From: CAVSWT01 sp963731745
GTDB lineage: Bacteria; Bacteroidota; Ignavibacteria; Ignavibacteriales; Ignavibacteriaceae
Direction of reading: 5' to 3'
Length of the DNA: 64,000 nucleotides
Assembly (NCBI GenBank): GCA_963731745.1
Contig: CAVSWT010000024.1
Location: 186,001-250,000, forward strand
The translations under genes were made by a program, and so were the position numbers. The notes under the pieces are model-generated. The model was not told the DNA's origin, searched no databases, and was given only the letters and a program-made list of their open reading frames with translations. Positions within the stretch are counted from its first letter, which is position 1, and each line of letters opens with the position of its first letter. Shown here piece after piece: positions 16,800 to 24,305 of this stretch.

Positions 16800-16829
16800 A
16801 TGACGAAGATCATCATCAAAATTATTTAA
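16800..16829 (+). CDS. Isoleucine-rich leader peptide (putative) upstream of ilvE
   Basis: ATG at 16800 opens a 9-codon frame, MTKIIIKII, ending in TAA at 16827-16829. Five of nine residues are isoleucine, with three consecutive ATC codons. It lies 221 bases before the branched-chain aminotransferase, and an intrinsic terminator lies between them. This is the layout of an attenuator leader peptide, in which ribosome stalling at isoleucine codons would change RNA folding. Only a weak GAG precedes the ATG. I could not find an upstream strand able to pair with the GC-rich terminator arm, so the classical switch is not shown. Confidence 0.5.
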   Translation: MTKIIIKII

Positions 16830-16868
16830 ATTGTTTTTTAAGAAGTATAGTATTACATTCAAAATGCA

Positions 16869-16902
16869 TGATTCATTAATTTAATCACTTTTTAATGAAT
16901 CA
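16869..16902 (+). promoter_or_regulatory. Leader hairpin between the small ORF and the terminator
   Basis: TGATTCATTAA (16869-16879) pairs perfectly over 11 bp with TTAATGAATCA (16892-16902) around a 12-base loop. It ends four bases before the terminator stem. It may be a pause or anti-antiterminator element of the ilvE leader. Confidence 0.5.
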
Positions 16903-16906
16903 CTTT

Positions 16907-16940
16907 AAGCCCGGTAACCCTCCACCGGGCTTACATTTTT
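16907..16940 (+). terminator. Intrinsic terminator in the ilvE leader
   Basis: A 9-bp perfect GC-rich stem AAGCCCGGT / ACCGGGCTT (16907-16915 and 16924-16932) with an 8-base loop is followed by TTACATTTTTT on the plus strand. No T tract follows on the minus strand, so it acts on plus-strand transcripts. The only plus-strand DNA upstream is the divergent intergenic region with the leader ORF, so its job is probably attenuation of ilvE or ending a small RNA. Confidence 0.75.
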
Positions 16941-17050
16941 TAAACATTTTCATTCCTATATAGAAATTTTGACAATAATAATTTACTTTTCTTTTCAGCT
17001 ATAAATTCTGTATATAGTACATTAAAAATAGAAAATTTAAAGAGGTGAGT

Positions 17051-18139
17051 ATGCAAGAAATAAAAGTTAAAACATTAAAAAGATCATCTAAAGTAACAAT
17101 TCCACAAAATCCTGGTTTCGGAAAAATTTTTACAGATCATATTTTTGAGATGGATTATGCTCCAAACACTGGCTGGCATAATGCTCAAATTAAGCCTTTA
17201 GAAAATTTGTCAATTCATCCAGCAATGATGTTTATTCATTACGGCCAGGCAATATTTGAAGGAATGAAAGCCTTTAAAACAGTTGATGGTGAACCAGCAA
17301 TGTTTAGGCCTGAAAAACATATTAAAAGATTTAATAATTCCGCTAAAAGATTATGCATGCCCGAAATTGATGAAGAATTTTTTATGAAAGCTCTTACAGA
17401 ATTAATTTCAGTTGAAAGAGATTGGATTCCTGAACGTGAAGGCGAATCACTTTATATACGTCCATTTATGTATGCCTCGGATCCATTTCTGGGAGTTCGC
17501 CCTTCCATGACTTACAAAATGATAATTCTCCTTTCACCTGTTGGCGCATATTATCCCGAGGGTTTCAAACCGGTTAAAATATTAATCCAGGATGAATATG
17601 TTCGCGCAGTACGTAAAGGTATTGGTGAATGTAAAACCGCTGGTAATTATGCCGGTAGTCTTTTGGCAGCTGAAGAAGCAAAGAAACGCGGTTTCACTCA
17701 GGTTCTTTGGCTGGATGCAATTGAACAAAAATATATTGAAGAAGTAGGAACGATGAATATCTTTGTCCGTTTTAAAAACGAAATTGCAACTCCTAAATTA
17801 ACCGGAAGTATTTTGCGCGGTGTTACGAGAGATTCTATCCTTCAGATATTAAAAGAATGGGGAGAAAATGTAACTGAAAGATTAATAAGTATTGATGAAA
17901 TAGTTGATGAATATAAAAAGGGAAATGTACTGGAAATTTTCGGTACTGGAACTGCAGCTATAATTTCTTCGGTAGGATGGCTGCAATACAAAGATTTTGA
18001 TATGACAATTAATAATGGTGAAGCCGGAGAATTAGCATTAAAACTATTTAATGAAATCACTGCAATTCAAACCGGGAAAACTGAGGATACGCATAACTGG
18101 CTTACTCATATAGATAAAAAAGGTGTTGAAGTAGAGTGA
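17051..18139 (+). CDS. ilvE: Branched-chain amino acid aminotransferase
   Basis: A fold-type IV PLP enzyme of about 362 residues, the length of the group II branched-chain aminotransferases. It converts the 2-oxo acids of Ile, Leu and Val to the amino acids with glutamate as donor. The probable PLP lysine lies in GECKTAGNYAGSLL (about residues 192-205), and EVGTMNIFV and GTGTAAIISS match the cofactor and substrate pocket segments. I prefer ATG 17051, which has AGAGGTGAG immediately upstream, to GTG 17045. An isoleucine-rich ORF and a terminator lie upstream. The stop overlaps the start of the alkaline phosphatase gene (GTGA), so the two are translationally linked. Confidence 0.93.
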   Translation: MQEIKVKTLKRSSKVTIPQNPGFGKIFTDHIFEMDYAPNTGWHNAQIKPLENLSIHPAMMFIHYGQAIFEGMKAFKTVDGEPAMFRPEKHIKRFNNSAKRLCMPEIDEEFFMKALTELISVERDWIPEREGESLYIRPFMYASDPFLGVRPSMTYKMIILLSPVGAYYPEGFKPVKILIQDEYVRAVRKGIGECKTAGNYAGSLLAAEEAKKRGFTQVLWLDAIEQKYIEEVGTMNIFVRFKNEIATPKLTGSILRGVTRDSILQILKEWGENVTERLISIDEIVDEYKKGNVLEIFGTGTAAIISSVGWLQYKDFDMTINNGEAGELALKLFNEITAIQTGKTEDTHNWLTHIDKKGVEVE

Positions 18140-19227
18140 TTAAAATTCCTTCTATATTAATTATTATAATATCTTTTTATAGTCTTGTATTTTCACAGGA
18201 AAAAAAACCTAAGAATATTATATTATTGATAGGCGATGGAATGGGCACTAATTACGTGAGTGCTTCAGTTATAAATTTAGATAAAGATGCATTTAAAAGA
18301 TTCAAATCAATTGGATATTCTCAGACCGCAAGCGCAGATAAATTAATAACTGATTCTGCTGCGGGGGCTACTGCATTATCAACAGGATATAGAACAAATA
18401 ATCACTGGCTTTCTATAAATCCTGAAAACGGTTCCCATTTAAAATCCATTTTTGAATATGCCGAAGAACAAAATTTATCTACAGGTGTTGTAGTTACAAG
18501 CACAGTTACAAATGCAACACCTGCTGCTTTTCTTTCACATATTGAGAATAGGAATGAAGAAGATTTAATTGCAGAACAATATTTAAATAATAGTGTTGAT
18601 GTTGTTATAGGCGGAGGTTTGAGGTATTTCATTCCAAAAGATCAAGGCGGAAAAAGTAATAATGATATTGATCTAGTCAAAAAAATTAAAGCGGAAGGAT
18701 ACGAATTTTATAGTGAGGCAAATGAAATAATAAATGTAAATCCGATGAATAAATTTTACGCATTAATCGATTCAGATGGAGTTACCCGTGCCTCGATACG
18801 AAATTATACTCTTGGCGATTTAACAAAAATCGCAATAGCGAATTTGAATCAAAATAAAAACGGTTTTGTACTGATGATTGAAGGTTCTCAAATTGATTGG
18901 GGAGGACATGATAATAATTCCGAGTATATTCTTTCCGAATTAAAAGATTTTGATACAGCAATTAATGCTGCTTTAGATTTTGCAGAAGATGATGGAAATA
19001 CATTGGTTGTAGTTACTGCTGATCATGAAACCGGCGGTTTATCCATTAATGGGGGAACAAAAGAAGGAAATAATTTAGAACTTAAATTTACAACTAAAGG
19101 CCATACCGGAAGCATGGTTGGCGTTTTTGCTTTTGGACCGGGTGAAGCAAAATTCAGAGGCATTTACGAAAATTATATGATTGGTAGAAACCTAATTAAT
19201 TTTGTAAATCCTGAAGTTGTATTTTAA
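18136..19227 (+). CDS. phoA: Alkaline phosphatase (PhoA family), exported
   Basis: The 363-residue protein has a signal peptide (residues 1-20, ending VFSQ) and the alkaline phosphatase core. Metal-binding Asp34 lies in IGDGMG, the nucleophile Ser74 in TDSAAGATALSTG, further ligands in EGSQIDWGGHDN and TADHETGG, and His in TKGHTGSM. It hydrolyses phosphomonoesters in the periplasm using zinc and magnesium. It begins at GTG 18136, sharing four bases with ilvE, an odd pairing of a biosynthetic enzyme with a phosphatase. No Pho box was recognised. At 363 residues it is shorter than the E. coli enzyme, as in other compact PhoA proteins. The symbol is by family. Confidence 0.88.
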   Translation: MIKIPSILIIIISFYSLVFSQEKKPKNIILLIGDGMGTNYVSASVINLDKDAFKRFKSIGYSQTASADKLITDSAAGATALSTGYRTNNHWLSINPENGSHLKSIFEYAEEQNLSTGVVVTSTVTNATPAAFLSHIENRNEEDLIAEQYLNNSVDVVIGGGLRYFIPKDQGGKSNNDIDLVKKIKAEGYEFYSEANEIINVNPMNKFYALIDSDGVTRASIRNYTLGDLTKIAIANLNQNKNGFVLMIEGSQIDWGGHDNNSEYILSELKDFDTAINAALDFAEDDGNTLVVVTADHETGGLSINGGTKEGNNLELKFTTKGHTGSMVGVFAFGPGEAKFRGIYENYMIGRNLINFVNPEVVF

Positions 19228-19355
19228 TTATATTTTATCTTTTTAAATTTTATATACTCATCGTAATTTCCCAGATATATAATTCAATTTTTTTAGTAAA
19301 ATTTTTAAATATGTCTATTTAATAAAGTATTGCGAAATTTTTACATTAGCATTTA

Positions 19356-19979
19356 ATGAACATTCAAAAAGCTTATAACAGTTGGTCAAATACTTATGAT
19401 GAAGATGAAAATCTTACGCGGGATCTTGATAAAATCGTAACAGAAAAAAATCTTGGTAATTTAAAATTTACATCAATTTTAGAAATAGGATGCGGAACAG
19501 GAAAAAATACAACTTTATTTTCTCATCTAGCTGAAAAAGTTTTTGCCGTTGATTTCTCTGAAGGAATGATTAACAAAGCTAAAGAAAAAATAAAAGCAAA
19601 CAATGTAACTTTTCTTGCTGCAGATATAACAAAAAAGTGGCCAGATGAAATTGTTTCTGTTGATTTAATTACTTGTAATTTGATTTTGGAACACATTGAA
19701 GATTTAAATTTCATTTTTAATGAAACTAAACAGAAATTGAAAACGGGTGGTAAGTTTTATGTCAGTGAATTACATCCCTTCAGACAATATCAAGGAAAGA
19801 AAGCACGATTTGAAAGCGAAGGCGAAACAACTAAAATAGATGCTTTCATTCATAACATTTCGGATTTTATTGCTGCTGCTGATTTTAGTAATTTGAAATT
19901 ATTGACGTTAAAAGAATGGTGGCACCAAAATGATAAAAACAATCCGCCAAGATTAATTACTTTTACGTTTGAAAAATAA
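19356..19979 (+). CDS. Class I SAM-dependent methyltransferase
   Basis: A 207-residue protein with the SAM-binding glycine motif ILEIGCGTGKNT at 41-52, an acidic strand end (VFAVDFSEGMI) and a motif II/III region ITCNLILEHIEDL. This is the UbiE/bioC-like Rossmann methyltransferase group. The substrate is not identifiable. It starts with ATG without a clear ribosome binding site and is followed 34 bases later by a small lipoprotein gene in the same direction, which has its own GAGGAG site. Confidence 0.85.
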   Translation: MNIQKAYNSWSNTYDEDENLTRDLDKIVTEKNLGNLKFTSILEIGCGTGKNTTLFSHLAEKVFAVDFSEGMINKAKEKIKANNVTFLAADITKKWPDEIVSVDLITCNLILEHIEDLNFIFNETKQKLKTGGKFYVSELHPFRQYQGKKARFESEGETTKIDAFIHNISDFIAAADFSNLKLLTLKEWWHQNDKNNPPRLITFTFEK

Positions 19980-20013
19980 AATCTCTTTTATCAGATAAAA
20001 AAGTGAGGAGTTT

Positions 20014-20325
20014 ATGAAAAACATTTTTACAAAAAATCCATCTTTATTAACAATAATCATTACAGCTATTTCTATTTTCTTTTTAAGCGGCTGTGCAGAT
20101 TCAATCCCAATTCAATACTCAAAAGATATAGAACAGGTTGGTTTTTGGTATGGTCTGTGGCATGGTTTAATTGCTCCGTTTAGTTTTATTATTTCTCTTT
20201 TCGATGATAAAGTTGCGATTTATGCTGTGTACAACAACGGCGGCTGGTATAATTTCGGTTATTTATTTGGATTGAGCATAATACTCGGCGGCGGTTCAAA
20301 AGCATCTAATAAGAAACGTGGTTAA
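20014..20325 (+). CDS. Small putative lipoprotein with membrane segments
   Basis: This 103-residue protein begins with a lipoprotein signal (LSGC, Cys27). Aromatic- and glycine-rich segments follow: WYGLWHGLIAPFSFIISLF and WYNFGYLFGLSIILGGG, which may be two membrane helices. I do not recognise a named family. The start follows GAGGAG at about 20004-20010. It sits between a methyltransferase gene and the convergent carbonic anhydrase gene, and its function cannot be stated. Confidence 0.7.
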   Translation: MKNIFTKNPSLLTIIITAISIFFLSGCADSIPIQYSKDIEQVGFWYGLWHGLIAPFSFIISLFDDKVAIYAVYNNGGWYNFGYLFGLSIILGGGSKASNKKRG

Positions 20326-20431
20326 TTTTTATTTAACTAGTAAATTTTAAGTCAACATTTTTTGTATGGTTTTTTAGAGTGAATTAAAAACGAAAGTAAA
20401 ATTAAATAACTAATTATTTTAAGTTTAATTT

Positions 20432-21061
20432 TCATTTTACTTTATTGCTGTCCTTTATGTCTTCAGCCCCAGTAATACAAACATTTAAATCTCTTAAAAT
20501 TCCATCTTCAATATTATAAATCCAACCATGGACAGTTAAATCCTGTTTATTTTTCCACGCTTTTTGAACAACTGTTGTGTGACATACATTTGCAACTTGT
20601 TCAATTACATTGTACTCACATAATAAATCAAGTTTTTCACTTTTGTCATTAATTGCATCTATTTTAATTTGATGGTAGCGATAAACATCTTTTATATTTT
20701 GAAGCCAATTGTCGATTAATCCGTGGTCTTTGTTTTCCATAGATGCCTTAATACCGCCGCAGCCATAATGTCCGCATACAATTATGTGTTTCACTTTCAA
20801 CACTTCAACTGCGAATTGAATAACAGATAGACAATTCAAATCTGTATGGACAACAACATTGGCAATATTTCTATGAACAAAAACTTCACCCGGTGGTAAG
20901 TCTATAATTTGATTTGCTGGAACCCGGCTGTCGGAACAGCCTATCCATAGGTATTTGGGGTTTTGCTGTTTGGAAAGTTTTGAAAAAAAATCCGGGTCTG
21001 CTTCCTTAACTTTGTCTGCCCATTTTTTATTTTGATCAAAAAGATTTTTTAATACACGCAT
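20432..21061 (-). CDS. can: Beta-class carbonic anhydrase
   Basis: The 209-residue protein has the beta carbonic anhydrase zinc site: Cys42, Asp44 and Arg46 in GCSDSRVPANQI, His98 and Cys101 in GHYGCGGIKA. It interconverts CO2 and bicarbonate in the cytoplasm, supporting carboxylation reactions and pH balance. The length matches the E. coli Can/CynT group. It is monocistronic: the genes on both sides are over 100 bases away. The symbol is given by family resemblance. Confidence 0.93.
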   Translation of the reverse strand: MRVLKNLFDQNKKWADKVKEADPDFFSKLSKQQNPKYLWIGCSDSRVPANQIIDLPPGEVFVHRNIANVVVHTDLNCLSVIQFAVEVLKVKHIIVCGHYGCGGIKASMENKDHGLIDNWLQNIKDVYRYHQIKIDAINDKSEKLDLLCEYNVIEQVANVCHTTVVQKAWKNKQDLTVHGWIYNIEDGILRDLNVCITGAEDIKDSNKVK

Positions 21062-21231
21062 TTCTTTTAGTATTTTTTTTAGAATTTATCTAATTCTATA
21101 ATACTAACTTTTACAATAAAATTGAATAATTTTTATTTAATGATTTGGATGACTGTGATTCTGATTAGAAATTAAGATTGATATGAAAAATTAAATTTTA
21201 TAAATCATTTTTTATAGTGCTGGAACACTAA

Positions 21232-21606
21232 TTATACAGCCAGAAATTTATATACGCTTCCGGCAAATTGAATGACATCAAGCGGCTTGACAAAAGAATC
21301 TGATTTGGGATTTGCTCTTAATCTTCTTTTAATTTCATAGTCAAGAGATTTGCTTACGGTTATGATTGGAATTTTATTTTCAAGTGATTCTAATTCATCT
21401 AGAATTTTTAATGCTCTTTTTTCATCCGGGCCTGAAACGTCGATAATGATTAAGTCAGGTTTTGAATTTTTAATTGCGGGTAGAATTTCTAAAAGATTAT
21501 TTATTAGTGTAATATTTTCAATGTTTAGTCGCTTAAAAATATTAAGATAAAAATTGGAAGCATTTTTTTCTTCCTCGATAAATATGATGATCGGATCTTT
21601 TTTCAT
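21232..21606 (-). CDS. Stand-alone response regulator receiver protein
   Basis: A 124-residue single-domain receiver. The acidic cluster EEE (residues 11-13), the phospho-acceptor-type Asp56 in IIIDVSG, Thr83 in ITVS and Lys107 in FVKP line up with the CheY fold. There is no output domain. The loop after Asp56 is GPDE where most receivers have MP, so it may be somewhat divergent. I use ATG at 21606. A GTG at 21612 is also in frame. No kinase is adjacent, so its partner may be a hybrid kinase elsewhere. Confidence 0.82.
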   Translation of the reverse strand: MKKDPIIIFIEEEKNASNFYLNIFKRLNIENITLINNLLEILPAIKNSKPDLIIIDVSGPDEKRALKILDELESLENKIPIITVSKSLDYEIKRRLRANPKSDSFVKPLDVIQFAGSVYKFLAV

Positions 21607-21863
21607 TATCACAAAAACATTTTTCCCTATTTAATTTCATATTTTTTTAGATGATTGGATTTGAATTTTGTTGAGTGTAAGTGAAAAGAATTATCGAATT
21701 TATCAGCATGCAGAAAAACAAACTCACCTTTTAACCTACAAGCAAATATCTCTAAAATAAACATGTCAATTCATTATCGAATTATTCAACAGTCAGTTTA
21801 AATTAAACCATAAATGCTACTTTTCCTTTATAATCTCTCCTGAAAAATTAATTAATTTTTCTC

Positions 21864-21892
21864 TTGACAAGTGAACGTTTGTTCACTATAAT
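21864..21892 (+). promoter_or_regulatory. Consensus sigma-70 promoter of lexA
   Basis: TTGACA (21864-21869) and TATAAT (21887-21892) are both perfect consensus and are separated by exactly 17 bases. The spacer contains the LexA-type palindrome described next. This is the best housekeeping promoter in the window. The remainder of the 323-base gap between the receiver gene and lexA shows no other feature. Confidence 0.85.
21871..21886 (+). promoter_or_regulatory. LexA operator 1
   Basis: GTGAAC-GTTT-GTTCAC is a perfect 6-4-6 palindrome lying wholly inside the promoter spacer. It contains the GAAC-N4-GTTC core known for LexA boxes of Gram-positive bacteria and relatives, so LexA binding here would block its own transcription. 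Confidence 0.8.
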
Positions 21893-21896
21893 TGTA

Positions 21897-21912
21897 GTGA
21901 ACATTTGAGCAC
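21897..21912 (+). promoter_or_regulatory. LexA operator 2
   Basis: GTGAAC-ATTT-GAGCAC repeats operator 1 with two changes in the right arm. It is centred 26 bases downstream, just past the expected transcription start. Two sites on this spacing suggest cooperative binding of two dimers and tight autorepression. Confidence 0.7.
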
Positions 21913-21935
21913 TAATTTTTAGGAATAAAAATAAA

Positions 21936-22580
21936 ATGAAGATTCAAATAACAGATCGCCAGCAAGAAATACTTACTTTTATTCAACAGTACACCGAAGG
22001 AAACGGCTTTCCGCCGACTCTGAGGGAAATTGGTAAACAGTTTGGTATTTCGTCTACATTCGGTGTTAAACGTCATTTAGATGCTTTAGTCAAAAAAGGT
22101 TATTTGAATATTGAAAGCAACTCCAGCCGCGCAATTTCGTTAATTAAAAATGATGCTGTTGATAGGCAGAACATTATTGATAGAAATGATTTGTATACAA
22201 AAATACCTGTCGTCGGTAGAGTTGCCGCTGGTACCCCAATAACTGCAATCGAAAACATTGAGGGTAACATTTTAGTTGATTCTTCTTTTATCAAAAAATC
22301 GCAAGATTCTTTTGCTTTAAAAGTTAAAGGAGATAGTATGATTAATGCTGGAATCTTTGAAGGAGATATTGTTATTGTTTCTCCATCTGCTGAAGCATTT
22401 AATGGCCAAACTGTTGTTGCGATGATAGAAGATGAAGTTACGGTAAAAGTTTTTCAGAAAAAGAATAATAAAATATTTTTGATGCCTGAAAATGAAAAAT
22501 ATCAGCCAATTGAAATTGAAAAAACAAAAGATTTCAAATTAGTCGGCAAAGTTGTCGGTTTAGTAAGAAGATTTAATTAA
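21936..22580 (+). CDS. lexA: LexA repressor
   Basis: The 214-residue protein has the winged-helix DNA-binding domain at 1-70 (TDRQQEILTFIQQY, then STFGVKRHLDALVKKG). The Ala98-Gly99 autocleavage site lies in GRVAAGTP, and the Ser134/Lys171 catalytic dyad in KGDSMINAG and VTVKVF. It represses DNA-damage genes until RecA filaments trigger self-cleavage. Two operator copies overlap and follow its promoter, showing autoregulation. Two small genes follow within 13 and 17 bases and probably share the transcript, ending at a strong terminator. Confidence 0.96.
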   Translation: MKIQITDRQQEILTFIQQYTEGNGFPPTLREIGKQFGISSTFGVKRHLDALVKKGYLNIESNSSRAISLIKNDAVDRQNIIDRNDLYTKIPVVGRVAAGTPITAIENIEGNILVDSSFIKKSQDSFALKVKGDSMINAGIFEGDIVIVSPSAEAFNGQTVVAMIEDEVTVKVFQKKNNKIFLMPENEKYQPIEIEKTKDFKLVGKVVGLVRRFN

Positions 22581-22592
22581 AGCGGAGAATAT

Positions 22593-22841
22593 ATGAAAAC
22601 AGAGATTTTTTCTTCAGCAATACACAGCAGAACTTCAATTAGATTTTTATACAGCTTAAACGAAGTGATTATTGATCCGTACTATATATCACGAGAAATA
22701 AGTGGGAAAAAGGTTATATATGGAAAAATTCGTAATTCAAGTGAAATAAAAAAATTTGAATTTGATAAAATAGTTAACATCAAAGTATTGGGAAGAGATA
22801 GATTTTCGCCGGTAATTCCCATTTTGTCAGTTGTTAATTAG
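22593..22841 (+). CDS. Small WYL-like domain protein in the lexA operon
   Basis: An 82-residue protein. Its pattern (AIHSRTSIRFLYSLNEVIIDPYYI, then a glycine turn, then FEFDKIVNIKVL) resembles the core of a WYL domain without the usual helix-turn-helix. WYL domains sense ligands or nucleic acids in several defence and DNA-damage regulators. It follows lexA by 12 bases, with AGCGGAGAA as ribosome binding site, and precedes another small gene by 16 bases. The WYL assignment is from pattern alone. A function within the SOS response is inference from the operon. Confidence 0.65.
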   Translation: MKTEIFSSAIHSRTSIRFLYSLNEVIIDPYYISREISGKKVIYGKIRNSSEIKKFEFDKIVNIKVLGRDRFSPVIPILSVVN

Positions 22842-22857
22842 TAAAGGATGGTAGAAA

Positions 22858-23286
22858 ATGGAATCAGCAAAAAGAAAATATATTGATTTATTGGTTGAAG
22901 AATTTTGGAAACAGGGATACTTAACTGTCAGCCGTAAATACGGTACTTATTTGCCTGAACCCGCAAAGGTTGGCAATTTTGACGTGGACATTATCGCCCG
23001 TTTTAAGAAAAATTATGCTATTGGAATAACTTTATCAGAAGAAGATTTGAATGATCCGAATTTAATTAATAAGATTAAATTTTTAGCTACCAGACAAACA
23101 AAATATACCAATAAAAGAGTAATTCTTTTTATTGGTGTTGAATCTGAATTTTATAAGAATGCTAAAACACTAATTGAATTGTTTGATCATGATATAAAGA
23201 AAAACATAAAACTTTTTCAGATTGTTGAAAAATCAATTCCTTCTGTACGCAGACACGCAAATAGAGAAAAGATATTGTTTTCTTAA
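22858..23286 (+). CDS. Uncharacterised protein in the lexA operon, possible degenerate PD-(D/E)XK fold
   Basis: A 142-residue protein of no family I can name. The order helix (KRKYIDLLVEEFWKQGY), then VGNFDVDIIARFKKNYAIGI, then a helix and KRVILFIGV, recalls small nuclease-fold proteins in which a strand carries Asp and the next carries Glu-x-Lys. Here Asp42/Asp44 are present but the Glu-x-Lys position reads Ile-Gly-Ile, so catalysis is doubtful. The C-terminus is basic (RRHANREK). It starts with ATG after AAAGGATGG and ends 35 bases before the operon terminator. It is probably LexA-controlled. Confidence 0.65.
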   Translation: MESAKRKYIDLLVEEFWKQGYLTVSRKYGTYLPEPAKVGNFDVDIIARFKKNYAIGITLSEEDLNDPNLINKIKFLATRQTKYTNKRVILFIGVESEFYKNAKTLIELFDHDIKKNIKLFQIVEKSIPSVRRHANREKILFS

Positions 23287-23321
23287 CGATTTTCTTTTGA
23301 GAATAAGACACACTAACTTGG

Positions 23322-23362
23322 ACGGACTTACTTTCCAATAAGTAAGTCCGTATTCTGTTTTT
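23322..23362 (+). terminator. Strong intrinsic terminator of the lexA operon
   Basis: A perfect 12-bp stem ACGGACTTACTT / AAGTAAGTCCGT (23322-23333 and 23340-23351) with a 6-base loop is followed by ATTCTGTTTTT. It closes the lexA, WYL-like and nuclease-fold-like transcript. Confidence 0.88.
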
Positions 23363-23458
23363 AACCTATTTTTTACCTTTCATAATTTAAAATTCCTGTT
23401 TAATTTTTTTTAGTAATTTATATTTGACTGTACTTAATATTGCGACAGAGGACTTACC

Positions 23459-23487
23459 TTGACATTAAATAGTATGACAGTTAATTT
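23459..23487 (+). promoter_or_regulatory. Possible promoter of the uppS-bamA cluster
   Basis: TTGACA at 23459-23464, a 17-base spacer and TAATTT at 23482-23487 lie 30 bases before the uppS start. The -35 is perfect and the -10 is weak (3 of 6). Confidence 0.45.
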
Positions 23488-23516
23488 TACACGCTTTATC
23501 AATTTTAGGACAGAAT

Positions 23517-24302
23517 TTGGGAAAAGTACATTCGGAATCGGATGAAAACCTCCAGCAGGAACTTAAAAAATCTGGAGAAATTCCCGTACACATAGCGATT
23601 ATTATGGATGGCAATGGAAGATGGGCACGTAAGAGAGGCCTTCCCAGGGCAGCCGGCCATAAAAGAGGTGTCGATTCCGTAAAAGATATTGTTAAGGCAT
23701 GTGCTCAAATTGGTGTTAAACATTTGACTTTATACACCTTTTCAACAGAAAATTGGAAAAGGCCGAAAGATGAAGTATCAACTTTAATGAGGCTTTTAGT
23801 AAGCAGTTTAAGAAAAGAGTCGGATGAATTAGATGAAAATGATGTTAGATTAACTACAATCGGGGATGTTCAAACTCTTCCAAATGAAGTTCAAAAAGAA
23901 TTAAACTTTGCTATTGAAAAAACAAAGAATAATAAAACAATGAACTTAAATCTTGCCTTAAGTTACAGCGGCAGGTGGGAACTTTTGGAAGCGATTAAAA
24001 ATATTGTAGATAGTGCTTCAAAGGGACATTTACAAGTTACTGATATAAACGAAGATTGTATCGCTAATCATCTAACAACTAAAAATATTCCTGATCCTGA
24101 TCTAGTCATTCGCACCAGCGGTGAATTTAGAGTGAGTAACTTTTTACTTTGGCAGATTGCCTACTCTGAATTTTTTATTACTAATGACCTTTGGCCGGAT
24201 TTCAGAAGAAAAAATTTATACGAAGCAATTAGAAATTTTCAGAAACGTGAACGCAGATTCGGTAAAGTCAGCGAGCAATTAAAAAAGGTAACAAAGGCTT
24301 AA
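23517..24302 (+). CDS. uppS: Undecaprenyl diphosphate synthase (cis-prenyltransferase)
   Basis: The 261-residue enzyme adds isopentenyl units to farnesyl diphosphate to make the C55 carrier lipid for peptidoglycan and LPS. The catalytic Asp31 lies in IIMDGNGRWARKRG. GHKRG, LYTFSTENWKRP and the C-terminal RTSGEFRVSNFLLWQIAYSE blocks bind the diphosphates. RTSGE-RVSN replaces the usual RTSGE-RLSN. It starts at TTG 23517, about 8 bases after AGGACAG. An earlier in-frame ATG was not seen. It heads the envelope cluster, with bamA starting 3 bases after its stop codon. Confidence 0.95.
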   Translation: MGKVHSESDENLQQELKKSGEIPVHIAIIMDGNGRWARKRGLPRAAGHKRGVDSVKDIVKACAQIGVKHLTLYTFSTENWKRPKDEVSTLMRLLVSSLRKESDELDENDVRLTTIGDVQTLPNEVQKELNFAIEKTKNNKTMNLNLALSYSGRWELLEAIKNIVDSASKGHLQVTDINEDCIANHLTTKNIPDPDLVIRTSGEFRVSNFLLWQIAYSEFFITNDLWPDFRRKNLYEAIRNFQKRERRFGKVSEQLKKVTKA

Positions 24303-24305
24303 ATA

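Noticed and set aside
16969..17005. TTGACA and TATAAA as an ilvE promoter downstream of the leader terminator
   Set aside because: The spacing is 25 bases, too long for a normal promoter. If a promoter here were proven it would weaken the attenuation idea.
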